DNA from: Salinithrix halophila
GTDB taxonomy: Bacteria > Bacillota > Bacilli > Thermoactinomycetales > DSM-45169
Assembly (NCBI RefSeq): GCF_042650125.1
Contig: NZ_JBHSAP010000007.1
Coordinates: forward strand, 186,001 to 250,000
Reading direction: 5' to 3'
DNA length: 64,000 nucleotides
Under the pieces are notes generated by a model that was not told the origin of the DNA, did not search any database, and worked only from the letters and a program-made list of their open reading frames with translations. Below are positions 42,968 through 52,468 of the stretch, piece by piece (position 1 is the stretch's first letter; the number at the start of each line of letters is the position of its first letter). The translations under genes and the position numbers were made by a program.

Positions 42968-43588
42968 TCACTTACTGCCACAGATGCTATACAAGGCTTC
43001 CCCTACCATCCGGTAGTAAGCGTCGGAATGGGGAGCAAGGTCTTCCTTTACTAAGCGCCGCTTCTCTTCTGAACCTCCCAGTGTAAAGCCAACCACTTGT
43101 AGGCAGTCGATCTCACCTTGGAAAAAGGCGGCTGCCTTTATCGCATCCGCTTCGAACAGTCCGGCTACCTCTCCGGGCTGGGGGGAGAAGGCCTGAAGGG
43201 AGCACGCCGTCTCATAGAAATAGAGGTGACAAAACTCCCGATCCATCCAACCCTCTCCCAAGGCCTTCTCCTCCCGGCTAACCCCCAGAAACCGAAGTTC
43301 TTCCGGTCGAATCGCCATTCCCAGCTCTTCTTCCATCTCCCTAACCCCATCTTCGGGTGTTTCCCCCGCTTCCAAGTGCCCGGCGGCGGAAGCATCCATC
43401 TTGCCGGGAGAAGCCTGCTTCCCCTTGTCCCGCAACTGAAAGATCAGCCGCTTTCGATCCCCTTCCCGCCGTAGTACCCAGCAATGAAAGGTGCGGTGCC
43501 AGAGGCCTTTCCGGTGGATTTCTGTGCGTGTCGCGTTCCCCTGTACGGTCATGGTTTCGTCCAATACATCGATCCGTTCTTCCTGCAT
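42968..43588 (-). CDS. Nudix hydrolase (IDI-like/YfcD-type subgroup)
   Basis: 206 aa, ATG with AAGGGGAAA upstream. The Nudix box is complete: GHLEAGETPEDGVREMEEELGM (G-x5-E-x7-R-E-x2-E-E-x-G). The N-terminal DETMTVQGNATRTEIHRKGLWHRTFHCWV is characteristic of the type 1 IDI-like/YfcD subgroup of Nudix proteins. True IPP isomerase function is unlikely because the organism has fni and this box is a complete hydrolase box. Substrate probably a nucleoside diphosphate derivative. 28-bp gap to pdxK on the same strand. Confidence 0.85.
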   Translation of the reverse strand: MQEERIDVLDETMTVQGNATRTEIHRKGLWHRTFHCWVLRREGDRKRLIFQLRDKGKQASPGKMDASAAGHLEAGETPEDGVREMEEELGMAIRPEELRFLGVSREEKALGEGWMDREFCHLYFYETACSLQAFSPQPGEVAGLFEADAIKAAAFFQGEIDCLQVVGFTLGGSEEKRRLVKEDLAPHSDAYYRMVGEALYSICGSK

Positions 43589-43615
43589 CGTTTCCCCTTT
43601 CCTTCTATGAAGCTA

Positions 43616-44116
43616 TCAGGACAGCCAATCGATTTTATCCAGAGGCATCAAGATCAGGTCGGCCCTACCAACCACCTCGGTCAGGTCGACCAGCCCGAGC
43701 TGTCGGCTATCCATGCTGTTGTTTCGGTTGTCCCCTAATACGAAGAGGTGGTGGGCGGAAACGCGGGTTGGCGGAAAGTCACCGGCGATTTTTCCGGTGA
43801 GGTAAGGTTCCTTCAACTTCTTTCCGTTCCGGATAACCTGGCCGTCCTCGATGGTTACCACATCCCCTGGCAAGCCGATCACCCGCTTAACGAAGTCCCT
43901 CCCCTCGGTTGCGCGGAAGACAATGATGTCTTCATAATCCGGGCTATGCATCCGATAGACCCATTTGTTAACGAGAATCCGCTCCTCGGAATCCAAAGAG
44001 GGAAGCATAGACTCCCCGTGGACGATATACGGCGCAAACAGAAACGTCCGTACGACGAGCACCAGCAAGCCAGCCGCTATAAGGGCTGTTCCGTACCGGT
44101 TGAAAAATCTCTTCAC
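43616..44116 (-). CDS. sipS: Type I signal peptidase (SipS-like)
   Basis: 166 aa, GTG start with AAGGAAGGG 7 nt upstream. One N-terminal transmembrane segment (about residues 9-27), then the extracytoplasmic protease domain with catalytic Ser36 (HGESMLPS) and Lys77 (RDFVKRVIGLPGD), and the conserved FVLGDNRNNSMDSR box. It removes signal peptides of exported proteins such as the subtilisin at 14.4 kb. The short form is that of the Bacillus Sip family. The nearby Nudix gene starts 28 bp downstream. Confidence 0.93.
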   Translation of the reverse strand: MKRFFNRYGTALIAAGLLVLVVRTFLFAPYIVHGESMLPSLDSEERILVNKWVYRMHSPDYEDIIVFRATEGRDFVKRVIGLPGDVVTIEDGQVIRNGKKLKEPYLTGKIAGDFPPTRVSAHHLFVLGDNRNNSMDSRQLGLVDLTEVVGRADLILMPLDKIDWLS

Positions 44117-44349
44117 ATGGATCCCTTCCTTCGTTTCCTAACAAGACATTAGAATCAACGAAAAATCACAAAGGCAAGTTGCATCCCCTGCAAAATCATT
44201 ACCCTTCCATCTGTGGTTGGAACCGCCTCCCTAACTTCCGATACCGTACTATTATCGGTAGTTATATCATCAACCCTCCTCCTTCTGTACATTCGGTACG
44301 TGGAGCAACCATCCCTTTCCACATAAAAGGCTTACCATCAGGCAGGAAA

Positions 44350-44380
44350 GAAAAATGCCCGCTTCCCTTAGGAAACGGGC
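44350..44380 (-). terminator. Terminator of the SteT-like gene
   Basis: Minus strand: GCCCGTTTCC / GGAAGCGGGC stem with TAAG loop and then ATTTTTC. The rest of 44117-44399 shows nothing clear. Confidence 0.8.
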
Positions 44381-44399
44381 GCAGAAACCGAACCAAGAA

Positions 44400-45719
44400 T
44401 TAAGTCCGGTTCCTTCGGGTCAGCAGCCAATACAACGGCAGGCCGCATAAGGTAGTCAGGATCGCCAGCAGGCTATCCATGGGTTGCTCCAGGAGGGTAG
44501 TCACGACAACGAATGCTGATCCGAGAATGGCCAAAATCGGAACCACGGGGTAGAACGGGACACTATAAGGGCGGTTCGCCCCCTCTTTCCGCCGACGGAG
44601 GATAAAGACCGCTATGAAAGCCAGGATGTAGAAAAAGAAGATGGAGAAAACCGAGATCTCCGAAAGCTTGTCCGGATCGCTTACCAACATCATCACCACA
44701 GCAATCAGGGCCTGGAAAGCAATAGCAGCCACTGGTGTCCCCGCTGAGGGATGAACCCAGGAGAGAAGCCGGGAGAAAGGCAACTGCCCCCGCTCGGCCA
44801 TGGCGAAGGGAACCCGAGGAAAAGCGAGAACCTTCCCATTCAGCGCACCGAATATCGAAACAATGATTCCCACCGTCACCAGTTTTCCTCCTAGGGAGCC
44901 AAATAGGACGGCAGCTGCCTGCCCGGCGGCATTCTCACCCAGTTGGACAATTTGATCAGCAGGAAGTACATGAAGCAGAGCAACGTTAACCAATAAGTAA
45001 ACCGCCGTCACCAAAGCGATTCCGGCAAAGATCACCTTTGGGAGCAACTTGGCAGGATTCTTCATCTCACCACCGACTGAGCCGACCAGGATCCAGCCAT
45101 CATAGGCGAACAGGCAGGCCAAGATCGCCGTCCCCAGGCTGATCTCCGTCGACGTGCCGCTCCCCATGCCCAAGATGGGGGTTTCTCCTTTCCATAGACC
45201 AAAGAAGATAATGAGAGCGATCGGTACCAATTTGGCTGCCGTCAATATTGTTTGGACGATACCACCCAACCGGGTACCCAAGCTGTTCACCACGGAAAGG
45301 AAAAGGACCGTCCCGATGCCAATCCAGACGCCCCATGCCTTCTGCCAACCGAACAAACCCGTCACCAGAGACCCGAAATAAAGGCCCAGGGCCCCGATGA
45401 TCGCCGGACTGTAAATGATCGTCTGCATCCAGCCGCTAAGGTAACCCACCACCTTGCCGTAGACTTCCTCCATATATACGTACAGGCCGCCTGTCTTCGG
45501 TATTTGGGCGCTCACCTCAGCGATCGTAAGCCCGCTGGCCAGGGTAAGAATCCCCGCCAGCACCCAAGCGAGAAGGGCTGTTGAAGACCCACCCGCATAA
45601 TCGATGACGACACCCGGCTTGACAAACACGCCGGAACCGATCACCGTTCCAACCACCAAAGACAACGCGAATGAAAACCCGATTTCTTTCTTCAACTGAT
45701 TTTCCGATGAGAGCTGCAT
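44400..45719 (-). CDS. steT: APC-family amino-acid exchanger (SteT-like)
   Basis: 439 aa from ATG 45719; AGGGGTGG lies 8 nt upstream, whereas the in-frame GTG four codons earlier lies on that site. 12 transmembrane helices. Very similar to B. subtilis SteT, a serine/threonine exchanger of the LAT type: LKKEIGFSFALSLVVGTVIGSGVF, IPKTGGLYVYMEEVYGK, FAYDGWILVGSVGGEMKNP, and FPRVPFAMAERGQLPF. Substrate by homology only; obligate exchange of neutral amino acids is expected. Confidence 0.88.
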   Translation of the reverse strand: MQLSSENQLKKEIGFSFALSLVVGTVIGSGVFVKPGVVIDYAGGSSTALLAWVLAGILTLASGLTIAEVSAQIPKTGGLYVYMEEVYGKVVGYLSGWMQTIIYSPAIIGALGLYFGSLVTGLFGWQKAWGVWIGIGTVLFLSVVNSLGTRLGGIVQTILTAAKLVPIALIIFFGLWKGETPILGMGSGTSTEISLGTAILACLFAYDGWILVGSVGGEMKNPAKLLPKVIFAGIALVTAVYLLVNVALLHVLPADQIVQLGENAAGQAAAVLFGSLGGKLVTVGIIVSIFGALNGKVLAFPRVPFAMAERGQLPFSRLLSWVHPSAGTPVAAIAFQALIAVVMMLVSDPDKLSEISVFSIFFFYILAFIAVFILRRRKEGANRPYSVPFYPVVPILAILGSAFVVVTTLLEQPMDSLLAILTTLCGLPLYWLLTRRNRT

Positions 45720-45800
45720 TCCTCTGTCCACCCCTGATGCTTCTTTGTCTTTTTTTCACACCAGATCAGTATAACAGGAATGCCTATTCACTTCGACCCT

Positions 45801-47696
45801 TTAATAGGGTGAAATATTTGGCTTCGCCAGGGTATCCAGGTAAGGCGTGAAGAAAGAGTCTCCGGAATAGGTGATAGTGAGCCGACGGCGAGCCCGGGTA
45901 AGGGCGATATAGAAGAGCGCCGCTTCCCTTTCCGGATCCTCTTCACCGGGAAGGGGCATACGGTGGGCGTCGACGAGAAAAACCGCCTCCGCATCCAACC
46001 CTTTCCCACTCTGAATCGTGCTCACCTTGACACTCGGCTCCCCTGGGTCGTAGTCCCGCTTCGTCTGCCGGTTTTCCGATATCCACCGATAGGAAATCCC
46101 CTGTTTCCGAAGCCCTTCCAGGATCGCATCGACGGGCTTCTCCCCTTGAAATTGCCGCACCCGGTAGAGGATCATGATTTCCGAGAGAGACACGCCATCC
46201 TGCCGCCGAAGCCGGTGAATAGATTCCGCAACGAAAGCCATCTCCTCTGATGAACTTCGGAAGCGACGAACGACAGGATCCGGCCCCGTTCTGGCCGTGC
46301 TTTGGGGAACGATGATTTCCACATCTCCCTCGCTACTCTTCCCTTTTTCCTCTACAGAAACATGGGCGCGGTAGAAATCCCAGGCAAAACGGATGATGGG
46401 TGCCGTGTTGCGGTAGTTAACGGAAAGGATCCGAGAACGACCCCGAAAATCGAGTCCCGTATCCTGTCGGTAACTCCGTCTACGTCTGTAGATGCTCTGG
46501 GCCCGGTCTTCGACAATGAGCAAGGAACCCGTCTCCGGATTCAACATCCGGCTGGCGAGCGTATACCATTCCGGCTCAAAATCCTGTCCCTCATCGATCA
46601 GGATCGCATCATATCGAGTGGGTTTCTTCGAGAATTGATCCGGATTTTCGAGGAAAGCGGGGATCTTTCCCTCCGACAGACCTAAATCCCGGGAAAGCCA
46701 ATCATGAAAATGCCGTACCTCAATGTTCGGGGCCTCTTCCTTTCTATGCTCCTTCTCATCGCCCCCGTTGAAATTAGGTAGGATCTCCGGTTCGTTCAAC
46801 TTCCGGTCAATCATATGATGAATCCAGCGGGCAAGGGAGATATTGAAACACAGCACTAGAATCCGCCAACCAGGATTCTCCTTCGCCAACAGACAAGCCC
46901 GGCTTGCCAGGATCAAGGTCTTCCCGCTGCCTGCCACTCCCCGAATGAGTCGATGGCCGTCCCCGATCTGTTTGGCTAGTCGTTCCTGGTGCAAATCCAT
47001 CGTTTCGAGATCGTCCAGTGTCAACAGGATATGTTCCTGGTAGGGAACCCGCCTAGCTTCCCCTCCAATCCTCACTTCGGGGAAGAGGTGGTAACGAATT
47101 CGTTGTAGATCGATCCGGTTGATCCGCTCCTGAAAGGAAAAACGGACGGAAAACATGCCTTCTAGCTTTTTACGCAGCAAGATCGCCGAAAACTTCTCAT
47201 GCTCCGGGTCGATCTCTTCCCCGGTCAGCACCCATTTCGGTTCCAGAACCGTATACAAACCACCTTTGACCATGGCTTCTCGGCTCCAGCGGGTCATCAC
47301 CACTCCGTATCCATAGGGGAATTTGAGCTGAAGGGAATGTTTTCCCTCCGTCCGTACTAGATCGGCGTCCTTTTTTAAGCGATCCGCAATACGAAAGGCG
47401 TTTTCCCTGGCTTGCTTCAAAGGAGACCTCACCGTACGAGTTTCCTCGTCACGGGTCTGAAGAGTCCACTGGTCAGGGTTGAGGGAAAGGAGGGTTTTGC
47501 GGGTATAATCTTTCACCTCCAGGACCACAAGGCCCAAATCAGGGCCGATCACAACAAAATCAGGCCGTCTACCCCCGATGTCCGGTTCGTAATAGACAAG
47601 ATACTCTTCAGGCAAATACTCCTGGAACGTAAAAAATAAACGCTTTTCTCCCGCAGTTGCGCTCTTACGGATCCTGTCGGGGATCATTTGGGCCAT
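45801..47696 (-). CDS. NERD-domain superfamily 1 helicase
   Basis: 631 aa, ATG with GAGGAGGAG upstream. N-terminal NERD nuclease-related domain (about residues 15-125) with PDFVVI (Asp46) and VLEVKDY (Glu60, Lys62), the PD-(D/E)xK-like residues. Then a UvrD/Rep-like helicase: Walker A GVAGSGKT (253-260), Walker B LIDEGQDFEP, RNTAPI (motif III-IV area), STIQSGKGLDAEAVFLV (motif V) and ALTRARRRLTI (motif VI). NERD-helicases are thought to act in DNA processing, and some occur in phage-defence loci. No other defence genes are adjacent, so a housekeeping DNA role is equally possible. Confidence 0.85.
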   Translation of the reverse strand: MAQMIPDRIRKSATAGEKRLFFTFQEYLPEEYLVYYEPDIGGRRPDFVVIGPDLGLVVLEVKDYTRKTLLSLNPDQWTLQTRDEETRTVRSPLKQARENAFRIADRLKKDADLVRTEGKHSLQLKFPYGYGVVMTRWSREAMVKGGLYTVLEPKWVLTGEEIDPEHEKFSAILLRKKLEGMFSVRFSFQERINRIDLQRIRYHLFPEVRIGGEARRVPYQEHILLTLDDLETMDLHQERLAKQIGDGHRLIRGVAGSGKTLILASRACLLAKENPGWRILVLCFNISLARWIHHMIDRKLNEPEILPNFNGGDEKEHRKEEAPNIEVRHFHDWLSRDLGLSEGKIPAFLENPDQFSKKPTRYDAILIDEGQDFEPEWYTLASRMLNPETGSLLIVEDRAQSIYRRRRSYRQDTGLDFRGRSRILSVNYRNTAPIIRFAWDFYRAHVSVEEKGKSSEGDVEIIVPQSTARTGPDPVVRRFRSSSEEMAFVAESIHRLRRQDGVSLSEIMILYRVRQFQGEKPVDAILEGLRKQGISYRWISENRQTKRDYDPGEPSVKVSTIQSGKGLDAEAVFLVDAHRMPLPGEEDPEREAALFYIALTRARRRLTITYSGDSFFTPYLDTLAKPNISPY

Positions 47697-47930
47697 AGGG
47701 CGGACTCCTCCTCTAAACCGATGTTGCTGATACCGAATCTTTTTATTTTAACGTTCTTGGACAAAATCGGTTACTAAAATACTAGGAGCGCGATCGGAAA
47801 AAGGGGGCATCTCATTATTCTTTTGTCTCTTTTATTTCCTCGTCAACATGATATGCTCTATTTAGAGAGAGAGAGAACACCGTACACGAATCCTCCAGTC
47901 AAAACATTCACCCACACCCATCCATCACCA

Positions 47931-47964
47931 GACGGGGGACAGGCCATCAGGCCTGTCCCCCGTC
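47931..47964. other. Strong 15-bp hairpin in the 47697-48025 intergenic region
   Basis: GACGGGGGACAGGCC / GGCCTGTCCCCCGTC, perfect stem, ATCA loop. No T run on either strand, so terminator function is uncertain. It lies 62 bp downstream of the acyl-CoA ligase stop (minus strand), which it could end. The rest of the 329-bp gap shows a GAGA repeat near 47865 and no gene. Confidence 0.5.
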
Positions 47965-48025
47965 TCTATTACCTCTAAAAAATTCCATCCGATGAAACAA
48001 GCTGCCCTGCCCCCCTATGGACGAA

Positions 48026-49861
48026 TCAGACCTTGGTTGCAGCCGCTTCCGGTTCCGAAGGTTCTTCCGCGTAAGCCCCTTCGATCCAATCCTTATACCG
48101 CCCTTCAATGATTGGCATCCGTACTTTCAAGGTAGGGGTGAGTTCGCCGCCTTCCACGGTCCACTCTTCTCTGGCTACCAACACTTTTTTGGGTTGTTCG
48201 TAACGGGCAAATGGGGAGGTAAGCCTTTTCACTTCCTTCTTCAGGAACTCCCCGGTTTCGGGCAATCCCGCCAATTGCGCGAAAGACTCTACCGGCAACT
48301 CCTTTTGACGGGCCCAGGAGGCCAGGGTATGAAATTCCGGTACGACAAGCACGATCGGATATTTTCTCCGATTGCCCACCATCACCGACTGGGCAATATA
48401 CGGACTTTGGTTGATGGCGTTTTCCACAGGCTGAGGCGCCAGGTTTTTCCCCGTCGACAGCACCAGGATGTTCTTCTTGCGGTCGATAATTCGAAGATAC
48501 CCATCCTCATCCAACTCCCCCAGATCCCCGGTGTGAAACCAACCGTCCTTCAGTTGTTCCGCGGTGGCTTGCTCGTTTTTGTAGTAGCCCTTCATCACGC
48601 TCGGTCCTTTCACCAACACTTCTCCATCTGGGGCGATTCGCACGTCCAAGTTGGGGAGAGGTTTTCCCACTGTCCCGACCTGAGCCCGAACGATGGGATT
48701 GGCTGCAATCACCGGAGCGGTTTCCGTCAAGCCATACCCCTCCAGCACCGGAAGGCCGATCGACCAAAAAAAACGGGCAACCTCCGGATGGAGGGGAGCT
48801 CCTCCCGATACCATCCCCCGAAGATTCCCCCCTAGACGCTCCTTCACTTTTCGATAGACCAAACGGTCCGCGATTCTCCATTGCCGCCGTAGTTCAGGCG
48901 GGAAAGGATCGCTCAACAACAGGCGGTCCGTCTGGGTTTGGACATAACAATCGTACCATCGCCCGCCCACTTCGATCGCCCAATTGAAAATCCTCTTCCG
49001 AAGGGGAGTGTTCGCTTGTTCTCTCACCCGCTCATACATTTTTTCGAACAGGCGAGGGACACTGGTCATCACCGTCGGTTTCACTTCTTGCAAGTTTTCC
49101 TGGATCGTATCGATACTTTCAGCATACGCAATCGTCGCTCCGACGGACAACGGCATGTACTGCCCCGCCATTCGCTCAAAAACATGGGATAGAGGAAGAT
49201 AGGAGAGCGTGACATCCTCGGGTAGCAACTCAAAGCACCAGAACTGGACTCCTTCAATATTAGCTAGGAAATTACCATGAGTGAGCATCACACCTTTAGG
49301 CGGCCCCGTTGTCCCAGAAGTGTGGATGATCGTAGCCAAATCATCCCGTCCCAGCCGTTCAAAACCGTTTTCCCACTCCGGCAACGGTATTCGGGCGCCC
49401 TCCTCCACCAACGCCGGGTAGAATTCGAACCCCTCCTCCAGCGGGTGTTCTTCCCCGTTCATCATCCCTATAAAAAGCTCCGGCTTAGCTCCTCCTTCCC
49501 GTACTTTCGCCAGTTGCTTCCCATCTTCCACCAGCACCGCCTTGCAATCGGCATTCTTCAGGATATAGGCGGTCTGATCGGATGGGAGGGTGGGATAAAT
49601 CGGCACGCTTACCGCTCCGAGACTGAGAATCGCCAGATCGGAGATCGGCCACTTGGGGTGATTTTCCGACAGGATGGCCACTTTGTCCCCCGCCCCTACA
49701 CCCCGCAAAGCCAAGCCTGAAGCCAGATCTTTCAGCTCTTTCCACATCTCGCGATAGGTGATGTCATGATAAGATCCGGCCTCTTTCCACATCAAGGCTT
49801 TCTTGTCCGGAAAGCGATCCACCGTACGCCGCACCATGTCCAGCAGATTTTTCGGCTTCAT
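48026..49861 (-). CDS. Long-chain fatty-acid--CoA ligase (AMP-forming, FadD15/FACL-like)
   Basis: 611 aa from ATG 49861 with GAGGAGG 9 nt upstream; the open frame continues 46 codons into the SCP2 gene and is rejected. ATP/AMP motifs: TIIHTSGTTGPPKGVMLTHGN (P-loop, about residues 177-197), LEGYGLTETAPV, and GWFHTGDLGELDEDGYLRIIDRKKN. It activates fatty acids to acyl-CoA. Clustered with SCP2 and acyl-CoA dehydrogenase genes on the same strand, which fits fatty-acid degradation. Confidence 0.92.
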   Translation of the reverse strand: MKPKNLLDMVRRTVDRFPDKKALMWKEAGSYHDITYREMWKELKDLASGLALRGVGAGDKVAILSENHPKWPISDLAILSLGAVSVPIYPTLPSDQTAYILKNADCKAVLVEDGKQLAKVREGGAKPELFIGMMNGEEHPLEEGFEFYPALVEEGARIPLPEWENGFERLGRDDLATIIHTSGTTGPPKGVMLTHGNFLANIEGVQFWCFELLPEDVTLSYLPLSHVFERMAGQYMPLSVGATIAYAESIDTIQENLQEVKPTVMTSVPRLFEKMYERVREQANTPLRKRIFNWAIEVGGRWYDCYVQTQTDRLLLSDPFPPELRRQWRIADRLVYRKVKERLGGNLRGMVSGGAPLHPEVARFFWSIGLPVLEGYGLTETAPVIAANPIVRAQVGTVGKPLPNLDVRIAPDGEVLVKGPSVMKGYYKNEQATAEQLKDGWFHTGDLGELDEDGYLRIIDRKKNILVLSTGKNLAPQPVENAINQSPYIAQSVMVGNRRKYPIVLVVPEFHTLASWARQKELPVESFAQLAGLPETGEFLKKEVKRLTSPFARYEQPKKVLVAREEWTVEGGELTPTLKVRMPIIEGRYKDWIEGAYAEEPSEPEAAATKV

Positions 49862-49973
49862 GGATGCCAGCCTCCTCGAAAGTGAACTGTACGATTTCCT
49901 CCCTCTCCTTGACTGGTAAGGGCAGATGTCCCGATCTCTTTCTAGGAAGACATCCACCAAGCCGGAGTGGCCC

Positions 49974-50333
49974 TTAGCCTTCGTACCGGGAACGATCATA
50001 CTGGCCCAACACGCTCTGCAGTCTCATCGCTTGAGTCAAGTCACCCTTTACTTTCAATTTACCGGTCATAAAGGCGGACGTAGCGTTTAAGTTGCCGAGG
50101 ATCATGTCTTTAAAATCAGCGGCAGTCATCTGGATTGTACAGTTGGGCTTTTCCGCTGGTTCCTCCTTCACTTCGACCTTTCCACCGGAAAGGCGCATCT
50201 GAAAGACGCCGGCTTCTTCTCCAGAAAGGTCGAACTGGTAGACCGTCTCCATTCCTTGAATCGGTTGGGGATCTTCCTGAAGGCGGGCTTCGATCTCGCG
50301 AAAAATTTCAGCTGTGCTTCGGTTCAGGCTCAT
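49974..50333 (-). CDS. SCP2 sterol-carrier-domain protein
   Basis: 119 aa, ATG with AGGGGGAAGC upstream. Single SCP-2 fold: YQFDLSGEEAGVFQMRLSGGKVEV, then CTIQMTAADFKDMILGNLNATSAFMTGKLKVKGDLTQAMRLQSVL, the typical helix-strand end. Such small proteins bind fatty acyl or sterol-like lipids in the cytoplasm. It sits between the acyl-CoA dehydrogenase and acyl-CoA ligase genes, fitting a fatty acyl-CoA carrier role. Confidence 0.9.
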   Translation of the reverse strand: MSLNRSTAEIFREIEARLQEDPQPIQGMETVYQFDLSGEEAGVFQMRLSGGKVEVKEEPAEKPNCTIQMTAADFKDMILGNLNATSAFMTGKLKVKGDLTQAMRLQSVLGQYDRSRYEG

Positions 50334-50384
50334 CGGTGCTTCCCCCTTTTATTTTATTAACAAAATTGCGACTACTTCCTTCTC

Positions 50385-51554
50385 TTACAACCCGGCGGCA
50401 ATCACTTTTTTCTGGATCTGGGTCGTCCCTTCGTAGATCGACAGGATTTTTGCATCACGCATCCATTTTTCTACCGGATAATCCCGCATGTAACCATAAC
50501 CACCCAGAATCTGTACGGCATGGGTGGTCACCTCCATGGCCGTTTCAGCAGCAAAAGCTTTAGCCATGCTCCCTTCCACGGCACAGCTCTCCCCCCGATC
50601 CGCCAACTCAGCAGCACGCCAGGTCAACAACCGGGCGGCATCGATCTTTGTTCGCATTTCTGCCAGCAGGAAAGAGATCGATTGATTCTTGAAGATCGGG
50701 CGGCCAAACTGAACCCTTTGTTTCGCATAATCCAAGGCGTATTCATAGGCAGCCCGAGCCACGCCCACAGCTGCGGCAGCCACGGCGGGGCGGGAATACT
50801 CCAGCATCTTCATCGCTCCGAAAAAGGCCAAGTTCTCTCCTCCCAGCAGATGGTCGGCAGGAACTCGCACTTCCTCAAGAATCACGTCCCCCGTATGAGA
50901 AGCGCGGATTCCCATTTTCCGCTCTTTCTTTCCGGCGGACAGACCCTGGGCATCTCCTGGAACGATGAAAGCGGAAACCCCCTGATATCCTCCTTCCGGA
51001 TCGGTTCGGGCAAACACGACATACAGATCGGCAATCCCCCCGTTGGTAATAAAACATTTTCGGCCGTTCAGCACCCACTCGTCCCCGTCCCGGACCGCCC
51101 GGGTCTTCATGGCGTTTACATCGGAGCCCGCTTCGGGTTCCGTCAGGGCCATCGCACCCAGACGGGGCTTTTTCGGGTCACACAGGTAAGAGAGCCATCT
51201 TTCTTTTTGGTCTTCCGCCCCCATATAATAGATGGGCAGACCGGCCAGGCCGATGGCTGACAGGGAAGTCGCGATACCCGCACAGCCCCAGAACAGCTCT
51301 TCGCCAATGAGACAGGCAGCCATGACGCTCGTCAATCCCCCTCCACCATACTCCTCCGGGCATGCGTAACTGGTCAAACCGACGTCTGCTGCCTTCTGGA
51401 ACACTTCCATGGGGAACTCTTCCCGTTCGTCGTATTCCGAAGCCACCGGTCGGATCTCTTTTTCCGCGAACCCACGAGCCCATTTAACTAACTCTTCTTG
51501 TTCCCCAGAAAGCCGGAAGCTAGGGGAACCCTGCCATTTCTCCTGACCGATCAT
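50385..51554 (-). CDS. Acyl-CoA dehydrogenase
   Basis: 389 aa, ATG with AGGAGGGG upstream. FAD-dependent first step of beta-oxidation or of branched-chain acyl-CoA degradation. Motifs: AMTEPEAGSDVNAMKT-like (GAMALTEPEAGSDV), CFITNGGIADLYVV, AFAAETAMEVTTHAVQILGGYGYMRDYPVEKWMRDAKILSIYEGTTQIQ-type C-terminus with the catalytic Glu in YEGTTQIQ. Length normal. The TetR gene lies 43 bp upstream on the same strand and may be transcribed with it. Confidence 0.93.
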   Translation of the reverse strand: MIGQEKWQGSPSFRLSGEQEELVKWARGFAEKEIRPVASEYDEREEFPMEVFQKAADVGLTSYACPEEYGGGGLTSVMAACLIGEELFWGCAGIATSLSAIGLAGLPIYYMGAEDQKERWLSYLCDPKKPRLGAMALTEPEAGSDVNAMKTRAVRDGDEWVLNGRKCFITNGGIADLYVVFARTDPEGGYQGVSAFIVPGDAQGLSAGKKERKMGIRASHTGDVILEEVRVPADHLLGGENLAFFGAMKMLEYSRPAVAAAAVGVARAAYEYALDYAKQRVQFGRPIFKNQSISFLLAEMRTKIDAARLLTWRAAELADRGESCAVEGSMAKAFAAETAMEVTTHAVQILGGYGYMRDYPVEKWMRDAKILSIYEGTTQIQKKVIAAGL

Positions 51555-51596
51555 CTCTTCCCCTCCTATCCTTTATGTACTGGCACCCGACGGATT

Positions 51597-52232
51597 TTAT
51601 AACCGTTTATCCGAGCGACCGTTTAAGGTCAAATCGGTGAAAGCCCCGACCACGAGCCGGTTCAAGAGACGGGCCATCTCCTCTACCTCTACTCCTTCCA
51701 AGGTATCGGTGAACCGTTGGATCACCACTTCGTTGATTGCCCCGACCATGGCATGAGAAACTAAGCGGAGGGTGGTAGGAGAGACCTGGTCAGACAAGAC
51801 CCCCTGCACCGTGTACTGGATCAACTCCGAAAAGCGGCAATGGGCCTTCCGCCTTTCCTCTTCCACACGCGGGCTGATACCGACAGATAAAATGAGCAGC
51901 AACCAAGCGACTGCCGAATGTTCCAAGCACAATTCCACGTAACGGCGGATACCGGCATACCCTTTGTAGGCGGCCCGCTCTTCCCTCGCGATGGCCAACT
52001 GGACTTCATTTAATATCTCCTGTGCCAACCGGTCAAACAGGGAGGCCAGTAAATCCTCTTTGCCGGAAAAAAAATGATAAAATGTCGTCTTCGACACACG
52101 CGCTCGTTCTACGACCTCCAGGATCGTCGTCTCTTGAAAGGACTTCGCGGTAAAGAGTTGCAAAGCGGAGAACAGCAGTTTTTCTCGAGCATCTGTCGGC
52201 ATGTTCGAGGCAAACAACAAAGGTTTTTTCAA
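51597..52232 (-). CDS. TetR-family regulator of the fatty-acid/aldehyde genes
   Basis: 211 aa with a TTG start; an ATG 10 codons further in is possible but has no ribosome binding site. N-terminal helix-turn-helix: TTILEVVERARVSKTTFYHFFSGKEDLL (about residues 35-62). Divergent from the aldehyde dehydrogenase gene, with a perfect palindrome between them (52260-52279) that is probably its operator. A fatty-acyl-CoA or aldehyde ligand is likely from context only. Confidence 0.82.
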   Translation of the reverse strand: MKKPLLFASNMPTDAREKLLFSALQLFTAKSFQETTILEVVERARVSKTTFYHFFSGKEDLLASLFDRLAQEILNEVQLAIAREERAAYKGYAGIRRYVELCLEHSAVAWLLLILSVGISPRVEEERRKAHCRFSELIQYTVQGVLSDQVSPTTLRLVSHAMVGAINEVVIQRFTDTLEGVEVEEMARLLNRLVVGAFTDLTLNGRSDKRL

Positions 52233-52259
52233 CGACCCATCACACTCCCAAGGAGATGG

Positions 52260-52279
52260 ATACCAGTACGTACTGGTAT
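52260..52279. promoter_or_regulatory. Perfect 20-bp palindrome, putative TetR operator
   Basis: Half-site ATACCAGTAC and its exact complement, 27 bp upstream of the TetR start, about 190 bp upstream of the aldehyde dehydrogenase start. A degenerate half-site (GTACTGG) also occurs at 51577-51583, just upstream of the acyl-CoA dehydrogenase start. Confidence 0.75.
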
Positions 52280-52468
52280 TCTATTCCCAAAGCTTTCCGG
52301 CGTCAATACCTGAATAGAGGAACTAGTCATACGATTTCACTCCCAGAGCGATTCTCGTTACACAAAATCGCACCTTGTGCTTTCTCTACCCCCCACGTAC
52401 AATCGAGGGTGAGACTTCCATCCAGAATTTTCGTTTTTTGTACACTCGACTTGAAAGGGGTTTTCCGT

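Noticed and set aside
47931..47964. 15-bp hairpin as a confirmed terminator of the acyl-CoA ligase gene
   Set aside because: The stem is strong, but no T tract follows on either strand; kept only as a hairpin.
49862..49999. 46-codon N-terminal extension of the acyl-CoA ligase
   Set aside because: It reads into the SCP2 gene, is low-complexity and lacks a ribosome binding site; ATG 49861 has GAGGAGG.
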